NCBI GenBank assembly: GCA_029339505.1
Contig: JAQISU010000164.1
Span: forward strand, 434,001-498,000
Origin: Unio delphinus
Lineage: Eukaryota; Mollusca; Bivalvia; Unionida; Unionidae
Direction of reading: 5' to 3'
DNA length: 64,000 bases
The position numbers and the translations under genes are program-made. Each line of letters begins with the position of its first letter. Position 1 is the first letter of the stretch. This document shows positions 28,901 through 43,600 of the stretch, piece after piece. Under the pieces are notes generated by a model, which saw nothing but the letters and a program-made list of their open reading frames with translations, ran no database searches and was not told where the DNA came from.

Positions 28901-31900
28901 TTCCATTCTGGATTTCATGGGGATCTGAAATCAGTTTCATTAGAATATTATATTACTAGGACTTTTATTTTTTATTTTTTGAATATTCTTGGATTTTTTT
29001 GTGGATATGATTCATAAAACCATATGTTCTTTGTCTCGTTTTTTTACCTTTTTTTCTTGGGAAATAATTTTTTTTAAAAATTTTACAAAGTTTGTTGGTG
29101 TCTTCACCTTTTTTCTGTTACTGTTTAAAACAGCCTACACATGTAACAGCAGATAAAATAAAAGCCTGAGACAATGTTCATACCAAAATATATCTGCATA
29201 AATAGCACCGAATAGCACTTGAGCTATGCTGTTTAAAGCACCAAGTGCTGTATTAAGTTAATTCTTAGGGGCAATAACTCTAACCATATTGAAATTGACA
29301 AGAAAAGTATATCTGTGTCTGTCAATATCAATGAGACAATGTAATGTCAATGAGATAATGTACACATATTGAATGATTTGTGAACAAAGCTGTTTACAAG
29401 ATTCTGCTGTGGAGGAGAATTAAAATTGACTGAAATAGTGAAAATAGCTCAATCAAAGTTACCGTATTTTCGCGCATATATCCCGCACACGCAGATAATC
29501 CGCACCCTCATATAGCCCGCGGGTTTTGGGGTTTTGTGTAAAAAATCGTTGGCATAACCCGCACCTTTGTATAACCCGCAACCATAGATATATTTATACA
29601 GCTACAATCGGAAATGAAATCAATTACAGGATCACGGGGCTTCGCTGATGTAGCAAACTGCGATTCTGTTTTCCGTTTTGGTGACAAAATATACCATCTG
29701 GTGATATTTGTGGCGACACCAATTTTGGCTGATAAAAACCGTATATACAGTCTTGCGTTTGGAATAGAGAAAATAGAAGGCACCATGACAGGAAACAATG
29801 TACTGGAATATATTGTTAAAATAACAAGTCCTTGTCTCATACTGGCAAACCACACTAACAGTGCACTGTTATATCATAATCCGCTAATGATGATATCTGG
29901 CCTTATTACTTTATGCAACTGACTAGTCAAACTCCGAATCCGCTGAAGGCGGAAACGTAAAATGAGTACAGTCAAGCAGATGACACTAATTTAAAAACAA
30001 ATACCAGATGGAAGAAGAAAAAATACGTTTGCTGACACTTCAAAGAGAACTGATTACCTTTGAAGCACTGATATATACTAAACAAATAAAACAAATCTGT
30101 TTCAATGTTCTACAATTATCTGAAGTTGCCGCAGCAATAACAAACAGGTATTTGTTTCACCCTTCAACTGGAGCCTTTAGCGGCGCCATCATCAAAGTAA
30201 GCCGACGACCTTTGCTCAATAAAAGTCAGGAAAAACACGGTACACAGTGCTTGTGTGCGTAGGAGCTGTGCCTCAACTACAGGCTACATAAACACGGACA
30301 TTTTTAAATAATCTTGTACTCTTGTGAAGTGTAGATTCGAGTTTAAATAATTTCTTTCTGTTTAATTTAAAAAATGCTGAAACGAAAGTCTTACACAGCC
30401 GACTTCAAGCTAACTGCCATTGCGTATGCTGAAGTGCATGGTAATAGAGCCACAGGCACAAAATTTGATATTGATGAGAGTGTAATCCGAGGTTGGAGAA
30501 AAGAAAAAGGAACGTTGGAGAAGATGAATCCACGAAAACGTGCTCGTCGCGGACCTAAAGCAAAGTGGCCTCACCTTGAAGCTGACCTGAAGCAGTGGAT
30601 CGTGGCCCAGCGGTAAAATTAGGTACCGTAGTTATTTCGATTGAAAACAGAAAATATTGATTATGAAAACGTGACGGATACGAAATTTTAAGTTTTTATC
30701 CCGAAATGTTGATTTGGTCCCGATACCGTAAGTTGTTGTAAAGTCACCGTAGTAGCCATAATATCCAACCCTAGCAAAACAAAACTAGAACAATATATGT
30801 TATGTAGTTACGTTTTTCAAACAATATGTTGAAATATCATTATGTGTAAAAAAATTGTGATATAGCCCGCACCCTTATATAACCCGCACCCCCCTTGCGG
30901 GGTTTGTAAAATCTGGTATAACCCGCGGGATATATGCGCGAAAATACGGTAGTTCTGCTGTGGAAGAGAATTAAAATTGACTAAAATGGAGAAAATAGCT
31001 AAATCAAAATTAAGAGTTGAAATGATGGGGCCTATAAAACACACATATGTAATTTGCAGTTGACCTCTTTGCAGAGCAATGGTGCTTACAAGAATTGTGG
31101 ATGGATGGACCGAGAGATGAATGAAAAAGGTGATCTTTATCGACTACCTTAATCTGCTGCTATATTGATTCTTAATCAAACAAAAGGTAAAGATGATAAA
31201 TATGTTTATTATTTTATCTGTCTGGCTCACCCATCTGAAATCTTTGCCATCAAATTTCCTAGCCGAAGTAAAAAGAACAGTTCTAGCTGGCATGTTCAAC
31301 CCCATTGCAAAAGTTTCGGTTGCAAACAAAGCCTGAAAAAGATGGAAATTTCATTTTAGACACAATGCAAATATTGAACTTACCATTATGGATACTTCTA
31401 AATAAAAGGTGCCTGTCTATAATGGACATTTAGAAGACTCCAATAAAAATCCCTTTTTTTAAAAGTTCATATCAATGACATAAACAAAGTGAATTTTTTG
31501 GTCCCATCAGTGCATTGTCACAAAATACTTATATATAAATATAAATTCAAAGTATCTTTTGGTTTCCTTATTTTCAAAAAGTAAATGTTTACAAGAAACA
31601 ATATTCTCTCATCCCTTCGCTTTCAGACAGCAGATAAAGACTATGTACAGATAAATAGCAAAAAAGACTATGACTTGGAAGGAAAGCAGGAAACTAAAAA
31701 ATTTGAATTCGAATGGATAATGGTAATTTTCTTACAAATTTGATAGGATTGCATAAAACTGCATCTTTGATGAATATTGCATATTGCTTTCTGCTGAAAT
31801 GCAAATAAATTACACCATCATCATCGGGGTAAACAAGTGTGCATACTCCTGGATCCATGCTGTTCAGCTGAAAAATCATCATGACAGCCAACAGTATGGA

Positions 31901-34900
31901 CCCTGATCTGCAGATACATAATAATGTATTAATACTGACCACTTCAAAATTCAGCAAAAGCAAACTGTATAGATCAAGATATGCTGGAACATAATACTGC
32001 ATTCATGATGTTCACTTAAAAAAATCATCAGCAGGCAAACATAGACCCTGATCTGCTGTAGTACAGGATTCTGTATCTATGCTGTTCACATAAAATCATC
32101 AATACAGTAAAGTGCATGGACCCTGATCTGCTGTCATAAATAATGCTGTATCTATGCTGTCCACTTGAAATTATCAGTACAGCAAACAGCATGGACAATG
32201 ATCTGCTATTCATAATGCTGAATCTATGCTGTGCAGTTGAATGATCATTATTCACATCTAAATATGGTACTTCAATGCTAGAATTGACAGAAAGGTAAAG
32301 TCCCACCTTGATGAGTCCTTCTGAAAACAGGATTTCTATTGTTTCCTTCAGAAGAGGAAGTAGCCCACTGTGATGTATCCCTATACCTTTCTTCAGGAAT
32401 GGTAACACGTGTTCAACCTGCCAAAATATACAGGAATAATGGTGTTCAATATATTCAAAATATTTCTTTTCCAGGAACAAGGATTCTAAGTTTTGTCTGT
32501 GAACTATGCAATGATACACCCTTCCTGGATATGACCAACAATGGTTCCACAGTTTTGTCTGTAAAATATGCAATGATAAAAACTCCCTGGATATGACCAA
32601 CAAGGATTTCACAATTTTGTGTGTGATCTATGTTGTAATATTTCCTCCTTAGAAATGATTTTCAAAAACATACCAACTAATGGGTGTGACGAAACTCAAA
32701 ATGAAAACATATATGCAACCAATAATGAATTTGGACACTTACTCTTAACCAGTTTGAAGCAATCACATTTTAAGGAATATAAATGACCTTTGACATATTT
32801 CTTGCAGTGATATGTTCTCTGATATGTTCGATAATTAACTCTGTGTTCAATTCAATACTTTTAGTGGACAACCAATTTTTTCTCAGATTTATATGGCTTT
32901 TTCAAACCATAAGTTTGGAAGTCCAATAAAATCTGTCTGAGTATGTATTCTAATAGGACTGTACTGACAATATTCAATGAATGCACCATCATACAACATG
33001 GACTGTGCTTATGTGACAAGTAGTACACCGACAATTTTAGATTACATGGTTACAATTAATTTGTTTTGCATAATTAGAATGCATTGAAAAACTTAATGCT
33101 ATACTTCTAATACATAATTCTGCATATGCCACTTTTCTAGAACTCTGAAAGATTATATACCATAAAAGTGACATATGGAGCCATTTATAAAAAAAGATCA
33201 AGTATATCTATAAATTCTACACAAAGTGAACTTATTTTATGGTTTTTTTTATTATGATCAACTGGATTAGAGCCATATAAAGGTCATATAAAAATAGGCA
33301 TTTTCGCCTATTCCATATCATCTTCAACTCATACATATTCCAGCAATTATTTTCATCAAATTGAATTCTCTGATAATTCTAAATTGTCAAGTCAATCAAA
33401 TGCAAAATCACCTCATTAATTTATATAAATCAATCTCACTCATGACTGAAACTCTTCAAGATCCTGATGATAGAAGCATAAATCTTGTGTTTGATGAAAA
33501 TCTGATCATAAATATGACTTTCAAAGTGATAACAAGCTCAGTCGATCAGATGCATGACTACATCAGTAAAATTTGTGGATCTTATTCATTATCAAACGAA
33601 GCCAATAATTTCAAGTTTGATCAAAATTAAATCAGAAGTAGTTTCAAGAGCAATCACAACTCACATGAAGTTTGAAATCAGATCAGAAATATGAACCATG
33701 AAGTAGTAACAAGCAATTGTTTACGGACAAACCAACAATGCATGATACATAAAAGAACATAGGGCCATGTCATAACCTCACTTTGCTCATGGCCAGAGAA
33801 GCTAAAAATCTGAATCTGAACTTAAAATTAGAAATACTTAAAAAATTTATCCAATAAATTTGTAACTATCAGTTGTCATGGATTTCAAATGGTTTTTGGT
33901 TTAAACGTACTTCCAACAGTCATCATTCCCACCATGTGACAATCCATCAAGACTGCAAATGAAATATCATTGCATATTTCATTTAGAATGTCTGCAGAAC
34001 ATTTTTTCATTGCAGTTTAATCTTCATTTAAAAAAAGAATTACAATCTGATATTAAAAGCATTTCTATGATTTAGATGTAACTGATAAAGTTGCAGTTCA
34101 ATACATAAAAAAAGAATGTCATCAGCGATTAACTTGTCCCTATTAGGTTTCATGAAGTCTCCAGTAGTCAACATTAATAATTACCATGATGAAAATAATT
34201 TTTAACTAAAGTGAGCTGGACAACTGGAATATCTGCAACTGAGACTGCATAAAATTTTTTAAAAAAAAGAACCTTTTGTATGATATCAAAGTAGAGATGT
34301 TGAGTTGATAAAAAGAAGAGGTTAATCAGTATCCTCAAATTCACTTCAGAAACTATTATCATTGTCCATTCCCAGAAACATGACTATAATGGACTGACTG
34401 GCTAAAAAAACATGATACAGACACTAGAGGTTAGTGTAGTTATTATTTGTATTAGTTTAGTAATTATGTTAATTGCATGGTTAAGGATACTTTGCAATTT
34501 GAGGTCTTGTTTCCACTGAGGTCAGGTTAATTGGAGTAAATCGCAAAGTCTTGTTATCTTGAGGTCATGCTTCCATCAAGGTCTGGTCCAAAGCAGTACA
34601 ACTAGAAGTACTTGTAACAAACTAAACAAACTATGCACAGTAAGTTCAAGAAGGAACAAAAGGTGTTAAAATTTGACAAATTATAGGAATAAGTAATATT
34701 TTACAGTACCTGTGGAAGCTTTTTATCTTCATCAGAAAGTGAATCAATAGCATTGTCAAATACTTCTTGCACCAAGTTCCTCTCTTCCTCTGAAAAGAGT
34801 TTGTGTAACACACTCATGTAAACATCTTAATATGTAACACATTAATGTATTTAGATTCATCACTATGAAAGGCATGAAAGCATCAAATACTGATTATTAA

Positions 34901-37563
34901 CACCTTTTAAGAGGCTTAATTTCCCAGGCATCTTCAACATGCATCACTTGCTGGATGCCATATGTAACAAATTCTATAATGAACAGTGTGATCATGCAGA
35001 CGCTTTGCACACAAAATATGCAATTTAAAGCATCTGAGGTACTACTGTAAGGTTAGTCTGGTTCCCTAACTCTACTAAATCCAAAATGAAACCTGGATAC
35101 AAATTAAACACAGATAAGCCAGTTATTTCTCTAGCTTCTGCTTTTATTCTATAAGTTCGTGTTTTAAGGACCATTTTCATAAGACCTGTGGTCATCAGGG
35201 TTGGCAGGTCTTAGACTAGAATCATCCTGAACAATCATACTCCCCCCACTCTCTCTCCCTCTTATTGGGGCATATTTTATTATGATCATGAGGGACAAAA
35301 AGAACAATGCAAGTCATTCATTTCCTAACTCATCTATTCTAATGTTAAAGTATATGTAATCAAATTTCAACAACATATATTACTAGTGCAAGCTGCTTTA
35401 CCATAATTACATCTAATGCATGTGAATTTAATACAGATGATCATGTAAATATTTTAAAATCCTTCTCAATGTCGGTTCCTATATTTATTCATACATCTCT
35501 TCCCAAATAAATTATTATTATTATTTTGACACATAATTTTTTGTTACTTTCAAAATATTAAAATAAATTTACATATGAAAAATTACACAACATAAGATAA
35601 AGCAATTCGTATCATATAACCCATATACAAGCTTTTATTTGGAGTATACGATGAAGCCCAGACTTCCTGGTAAAAAAGTATAAACTTATAGGCCAACAAA
35701 TACAGATGTGTTTATTTATTGCTTATACTCGCTTATAAGTCAAGTCAAACTGCAAACAACAAAAATTTGTATTGCTTTCACACAATGCACCTGCAAACCT
35801 GGGTCTATATTATTTGTTCTATTGACTGCTCATGACAAACTGTACAGACCCTGATCTGTTGGCACATTATACTAAGGCAGATCTGGGTCTTTGCAGTTTG
35901 CAATTTGGCTCATCTTACAAGCGAGTGTATACAGAATTTTGATGCTTTCCCCTGACTGCATGTACTACCTGTATTGAAATCTAACTTGGACATCTGTAAA
36001 GCATAGGCTTCACAATCCTTGCGGCTGAAACTGAAGACGATCACTGGGGCAAACTTCCGTTCCATGATCATCTTTACAATCTTAAAGCAATTGGACTCGT
36101 TGTCTGAAAATAGTTCAAACTTGCATACTTAAGAGGTGCATAAGTGCGTGTATTAGCATGCATTATATGTACCAATGCTTCACTAAATGAAAATGTTCAT
36201 TCTATACTACATTCCGAATGATATCAATGAATTTTCACATTATCATCTCAAAATGCAGCTAAAATTACTGAAATCATTTCGTGCAAGACTGATTTAAAGT
36301 TTGTATACAAAATTCATATTGACATACAGTGCAGAATTCATTCTGATATAGGCATGTAAAGAGTGACAATTGTTATGCAGTTTGTCGATACAAATGGAGT
36401 TAAAATAGTTCATGCACAAGACAAACTAAGTAATTTCATGTACATTTAACGAAACAAAAGTGAAAATTCACTGAGCCAGACACAAATATTCACACTGCTA
36501 TGTGGAATGACTATAATCTATATTTTCATGAGATGATAGAAGGTAAATACTAAAGAGGCATACAATTTACTGTAATACCGCAACATCTGTGTGGATTAGG
36601 TCAATAAAGTACATTTTACATATTAACTCCAGTATGTGGTGAGTTTTTTTCATGACAACATTTTTGCTGTTAAAGCATTACTTTACAATCTCAGAGTTTA
36701 AGGGGGGGGGGGGGGGGATTTAAACGCAACATTTGTCCATCCTAAACATACATGTCCTTTTTTCCAATTTATAGCAACTGTATTTGTCACACTTCCGAGA
36801 AAACAGACAGGTTTCATCAATTTGAAACTTTGCCTGACAAATTCATGATACTGATAATATAGTATGTTAGTAGAACAATCTGAACCTTCAAAGAAAATGA
36901 AACAAGGTTTAATAAAATCAGACATTAATGTTGTAACTTGTGAATGTTCTATGACTGGAAAATGTCAGAGCAGATGGATCTTTTCAAATACCAAAGCATG
37001 TCATACCAGAAAAAAGACAAATCAATACTGTTTTAGATATCTGAAAAGAAGAATACGAGAATGAAGCAATACAGCTGTTAGATTGAACACATCGTCAAAC
37101 TCACAGCAAAGTTTTGAACTTCACAATCATTCAGTGAAGTTAGACATGAAGATTAGTTAAAGTGACTGTTGAATATTGATCAGTATGTATTTTGGTTCTA
37201 ATCCACATTGATTTTGCCCATTTGTGACAAGAAGTTTGATTAGCTGCGGAACCAGGTTAGTACCCAAAAAAGTACATTTTTCATACCGTATACTGTAATT
37301 ATGGCATGTAATATTAAGATAACAAAGTACATTTTTTCATACCGTATACTGTAATTATGGCATGTAATATTAAGATACATTTTTTCATACAGTATACAGT
37401 ATTTATGGCATGTAATAATAAGATAACAAAGTACATTTTTTCATATAGCATACTGTAATTATGGCAAACAATATTAAGATAATCTCTTTGTTGCTCAGAT
37501 TTGGCTTTCTGGTCACTTACATTAAGAATAATTATGCTCATATCACTCTTGGCCAGTGTAACC

Positions 37564-37629
<66 letters not shown>

Positions 37630-40600
37630 CATGTTGACACTAAAGAAATGAGATTTTTTTTATAGGGCAATATGAATGCAGATAAATTTTTAAACAAATA
37701 CAATAAACATCTATTTTGTGAATTTACTGTACAAACTGACAATTTCTTTTTTCTCCAACTCTTCCTTTCTTACTTTTGAAACCTCCTTTCCTTCCCTTGA
37801 GATCCCCTTTTGCAGCATCACCAGCATCTCTCAGTACAGCCATTGCCATATTGAAATTTTCCTCTCTGAATTCCCCCTGTTAAAAAAAAATGAAAAACCT
37901 GATCAAATATAATCATATCAAAACTTTATATGCAACAGTTTGAATCCTTTTTAATTATATGCATGTGATCAGTCACCCAAAAACTCTATAAATGTGGAAA
38001 GATTACGCTGGGGAACCAGCAAGAAGCCTTGAAATAAGAGTTCAAGAACATCTGAACACCAACAGAGAATCCCTGAATGCAGTTAGTGAAAATTGCAGAG
38101 AATCAGGGCATACTATTTCTTGACATAACATAAGAGTACTTGGTAGAGAGAATAATACCCTGATGAGGAAAATAAGAAAAAGCTATTGAAATCATGGAGG
38201 GCCACCAGTGTTGAACCATGATTCTTAATTCCATCATTGTGCAGAAGGGTTTTGTCATGTGGTCAACATTTAGTTGATCACATGACTCCATTCCACAAGC
38301 TATTCCTCTGATTAAGGCCATGTGATAAGGTCAAAAGATAAGAAATGTGATAACCCACTAAGTTACAGAATGGTATCAATTCTTATTTTCATTGACTGCA
38401 AATGGCTATAACAATAACAATATTTATTCTAGAATGGTGTATTAGATCAATGCTTTTAATTGTCATTAAATCACAACATACTAAAATTCCTTTTTTTCAA
38501 TAACTAGGAACAATTATTTGATTATACAATTAACAAAGTCAAAACTTGATTCTTTATTTATTTCTTCTATTAGTCAAATATTGATGCCATTATTTCACTG
38601 GAAATAACAGTGAAACTTCTTATCCTTGAGGAAACCTCTGAGTAACAATCCTGGAGTATTAAATTAAATTCACTAAAAACTCAGGAATGACTTCTCCATA
38701 ATGAACTGTATCAGTGAAACAAAGCTATCCGAGTAAATGAGTAAAACATGTACCAACATAGGCATACAGTATCATGACTATTCAGAATTTTAGTACAAAA
38801 ATCTTACCTTGATGCTGGCATAAAAATGATACATATATCTAGTGATGGGAATCGGTCAGAAATTCATAATCGACAATCGGTTCCCCTTAACCAACTGATC
38901 ATCGATTATAATCGGTTACTAAGAGCAAATTTTAATTTTTGTTAAACAGTTATATCTTTGATCAAGAGTTCAATATGTTTATAAATGTATAGAAGTAATC
39001 TCTTTTAAATTAATGACATGTATACTTTAACCTGACAATAATATTACATTGTGTGTTATATTTGTTCTACAACTTTGTTAAATGAATGCAATTTTTTATG
39101 GCTGATCAGGCAAATGTAACTGAAATACTGCTACAATAATCCAAAATTTTTTCGTTCATATGTGATGTGTCTATAATATAAAGTATAAAAGGACATGCTT
39201 TTCTTGTTTATCATTGTTTATAAATACTACAAAAGCTGTTTCAATTTAACTGAAACAAATCAACAAAATGTGTTTAAATTTATTAACTCAACAATTTAAC
39301 AACTTGACCATGTAATGATGACTATATGTTCCTAATTATGAATCATAAGGTTTCATATTTGTATTTGTGAAGGGATTTAATAAATTTCAGGTCAACTTTA
39401 GTGGCCTGGATTTTTACTAACCTTTGTACTTTCCCTTTACACACAATCGATTATGGAGTTCACAATCGATTATCTGCTCAACCAACTGATGATCGATTAT
39501 AATCGATAATCGGAACAACACTACATATATCTATCTGCTTTACACCAGCTAAAACGTTAAGCAGATTTTAAACAAACCTTTTATTTTCTAAACAGACAAG
39601 TGTACAAAGTTATGTAAAACTCTGCAATCTGATCTGTTCACATAGACAAATCTACAGGTACTATTTAAGGTTTGTTTATTTGGTTTATGCAATGAAAGTC
39701 CAGAAGTCTACATAATCATGTGACAACTTACATTTTCATCAACAACCAGATGTATGCCATCTCCTCCTGATGGGTAGATATAATGCTGTAGTGGAGTGGG
39801 TCGGAAATCTGTGTACACAACATGACAGGGCTGCAATAAAATCCATGGGAAATAAATAAATGTGTTTGAACAAGGGATAATTTATTTCTATGACATATCA
39901 AACCACAGCAGTCAATATTACAGATGTGAAACATCAACTTTACGGATAAAAGCCCTACTACCTCCCAAATCCAGCCCTTCCATTGACAAAAATTCTTTTT
40001 TTTTTGGGTCAATAAAATATAAAGGGCAGTAACTTTTGCCAATTACATACCCTTGCCACCAACAGGTGGCTCTAGTTTTAAGCTTCTTGAATGAACTGAA
40101 ACTATTGTTCACTTTGCCTCACAAAATCCAATGGAAAGTTCTGCTACTTTTCATTACATCCATTTATAATTTTGTTATATTCCGATATATTAAGCATTAT
40201 TCTACGGATGGTATACATTATGTTTTAATTTTGACCATAAATATGTACTTTTTTCTTCACCAATTCGGACAAAGCTTCCATATTCTCTGACTGCATGGCT
40301 CTACATGGTTACACTGTAATAGAATGTGCTGAAGTTCATCTTCATGCACACTATTTATTTATCACCCTTGTTATAGCCAGCATCTATGGCATTCATTACA
40401 CAATTACAATATATTTCTTTTTTTATTTTCAGACTTTGTTGCTTCAAAATTAACTATGATGACAACATAAACTAAATATAAAAATGCAACGCCATCAATA
40501 AATTTGATGACTTGTGTCTCACATGTACAAAGTGTACATTTTGTCTGCGACATGTCACATGTGTACCTGAGAATACATGGTTGACAGTTACAAGGAAAGA

Positions 40601-43600
40601 AGAAACAGGGAGTGACATGGAAAAATTAAAGGACAGAGAGTACTGATGTTTTGAACATTCACCTTATACTGAGTCTTTGGCTAGTCTAGTCAGACACACC
40701 ATTAGATATACTGTAGTATCATTTATTTTCGTTGGGCTCAATTTTCGTGTTTTGTAAAAATAGGCATTTTCGTGGGGACATAAATTCGTGGTTTTGCCTG
40801 TCAAATTTTGCATATTATAAGGTAGTTAATTTCATGGTTTAACCTCTACAAGTACCCTAAATAAAGAATACAAAAGAATAAAACGATGCCGACGCAAACG
40901 GCGGTCACATTAATGTTTAAAACAATACTACCACCTGTATAAGTACATATCTAAGACCCGGCAAGTTCAATACTTACAACGTGTTTTTGACAAAGTGATT
41001 AACATCTGTCAAAGCGGACTCAGCCAACAACACTAAAACAATACTTCCACCTATTTGAGCACATATCAAACACCCGTCAGGATTAAGCAGTTTAGCCATG
41101 TTTTCGTTTGAGTGTTCAAGATCAAAGGAAGCCGACGCCGCCAACAAAACCAGACCAATCAGTTATTAAAGTACATTTGAATGATCTCTTACTTAAACCA
41201 CTGTCCATAAAGTTGCAATATCAGTACTTTATGACTATCATGGCGTTAACACAGTGGCTTAAGAGTGGTAAAATTGTTTAAACAACAGCTGCACTAGATT
41301 GAAGGATCGACTTGAATAAGTATTAAATCTAATTTTCATATGCAGTTATTTTGTATTACTAGTATTTTTTCTTTCTTTCTTTCTGTTTAGTATTACTATT
41401 GTTTGAATATGTTATGCTTTTTCTATATTTTCTCTCAATCCTTACTTAAATGAAACACTGTAAAAAAAAAAACGGGTCGGGAATTGGGGGGGGGGAGGGG
41501 TGATGATCAACCAATGTGGCTCATTTTTCGTTGGGGATTTAAATTCGTGGTTTCTGGCAACCACGAAAACCACGAAAATTGATCCCCCACAAATATTGAT
41601 GATACTACAGTAATAGAGAAATTTAATACTTTGGGGAAGTTTCCACCCAATTCTACAGAGTCTGGTGGTGCAAATCACCCCCCCCCCCCACAAGTCTGAA
41701 CATGGTCATTGGGCCTGTAAGTCCAGATACAAGAGGTGATACCATCTCAGGTACCAAGTGTAACATCCAGCTCTTGATTAATATGTAAATATGTTAAATA
41801 GCATCAGCTGCTAACACAAGGCATTAAAGGATCATTTCCTGCTCTAACCAAAAGCCAGCTACAATCCCAATCCTATACATGAATACAATCTGATAATTTT
41901 TGGAGGCAGTTGCATCAAGGGTACAGAAAACAATATTTCTCTCAGCCAATGCCTCCACTCTCTCGACATCGACTTGTGTCCCTGACCACCAGTGCACAAC
42001 TATCTAACAGGCACCAGACTCTTTGTTTTCTCAAACAATGTTGATCTGATTTATTTCTGCCCAGTGAATGGGTAAACTTCGGTTCTCATTCTGTCAACCA
42101 CTTCCCTTTTCATATCCTCCATTCTTTGTGGTGTGTGCATGTGATTTGGATTTTTTTAATGTAACTTTTTAAAAAAATCAGCTATACCAATACAATGTCT
42201 GCAGTGTGGCAGTTAATAGCGATGTCTAGCAATGGGGCATAATGCCATAGACATGTATGTAGCATCATGTAAAACCCAGTTATATTATCCTGACACCAGG
42301 CCAACCAGTCCTAACACTAACCTCTTAGCACCAAATGAGGCAGCTGCTAGTACCATTTTTATATCTTTGGTATAATTCAGCCAGGGTTCAATCACGTGAC
42401 CTCCCATATCCAAGGTGGGTGTTCTAAATAATTAGGCCACCAGAGTGGGCATTCCTGATGGCAGTAACATCAGACTCAGTAAAGAACAAACCTTTCTAGC
42501 ATACTGTAGTATCATTTATTTTCGTTGGGCTCAATTTTTGTGGTTTTGTAAAAAAAGGCATTTTCGTGGGGACGTAAATTCGTGGTTTTGCCTGTCAAAT
42601 TTTGCATATTATAAGGTAGTTAATTTCATGGTTTAACCTCTACAAGTACCCCAAATAAAGAATACAAAAGAATAAAACGATGCCGACGCAAACGGCGGTC
42701 ACATTAATGTTTAAAACAATACTACCACCTGTTTGAGTACATATCTAAGACCCGGCAAGTTCAATACTTACAACGTGTTTTTGACCAAGTGATTAACATC
42801 TGTCAAAGCAGACTCAGCCAACAACACTAAAACAATACTTCCACCTATGTGAGCACATATCAAACACCCGTCAGGATTAATCAGTTTCGCGATGTTTTCG
42901 TTTGCGTGTTCAAGATCAAAGGAAGCCGACGCCGCCAACAAAACCAGACCAATCAGTTATTAAAGTACATTTGAATGATCTCTTACTTAAACCACTGTCC
43001 ACAAAGTTGCATAAAGAATACAAAGAAGAACTAAAGTTACACTTCCAGGAGTGGTATGCTAAACAGGTCACGGACATAATTACGGAAAAAGAAGGTGACG
43101 ATCAGTGCAGAGTAGTAGTAAACCTTGCAACCTCATTAATAAAACCAATTCACGCTAAATGGATAATTGCAACTCACGCGACACTGAGTGAGCGATCGGA
43201 CCTAATTATGAAAGGTTTTGAGAAAGCTGGACTTGTTTAATTTGGGGATTATTTACCCGAGAAACATTTATAAGTACCATGAGACTTGATTGACACGATC
43301 TTGAAACAGTGGCTTTGTCCAACAATCTGTGCAGTGTGAGCTTTAATAATCTGCTTTAGTGTTTCAAGAAATATATTTTTTTTACAGGATTGTTGTTCTA
43401 TTGGATTTAAAATGCATGGATAAAATGAAATGTGCTTTCAGAAGGATTTGAATGTTTAAACAACAGCTGCACTAGATTGAAGGATCGACTTGAATAAGTA
43501 TTAAATCTAATTTTCATATGCAGTTATTTTGTATTACTAGTATTTTTTCTTTCTTTCTTTCTGTTTAGTAATACTATTGTTTGAATATGTTATGCTTTTT

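Larger units (their letters stand above)
29462..30949 (+). mobile_element. pogo-like TIR transposon, deleted and chimeric
   Basis: CCGTATTTTCGCGCATATA at 29462 and its complement ending at 30949 are flanked by TA. Subterminal taacccgca / tagcccgca words repeat at both ends. It encodes a Brinker/CENP-B-type HTH exon (30374). Its 5' part carries a segment related to the hAT element at 50529. Confidence 0.75.
25460..31230 (-). other. MTR4 intron 13 (5.8 kb)
   Basis: It contains the degraded SINE, the Tigger-like element and the pogo-like element. The 26380-27000 stretch looks like old dispersed repeat (aaatggatctgacaagacta, ccataaaaggcacatcaaag recur in variant form). In 28260-29400 nothing is recognised beyond AT-rich text. 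Confidence 0.6.
36104..37773 (-). other. MTR4 intron 9
   Basis: A poly-G run lies at about 36702-36718, followed by the 57-bp array and the GT run. In 36104-37260 nothing else is recognised. Confidence 0.6.
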
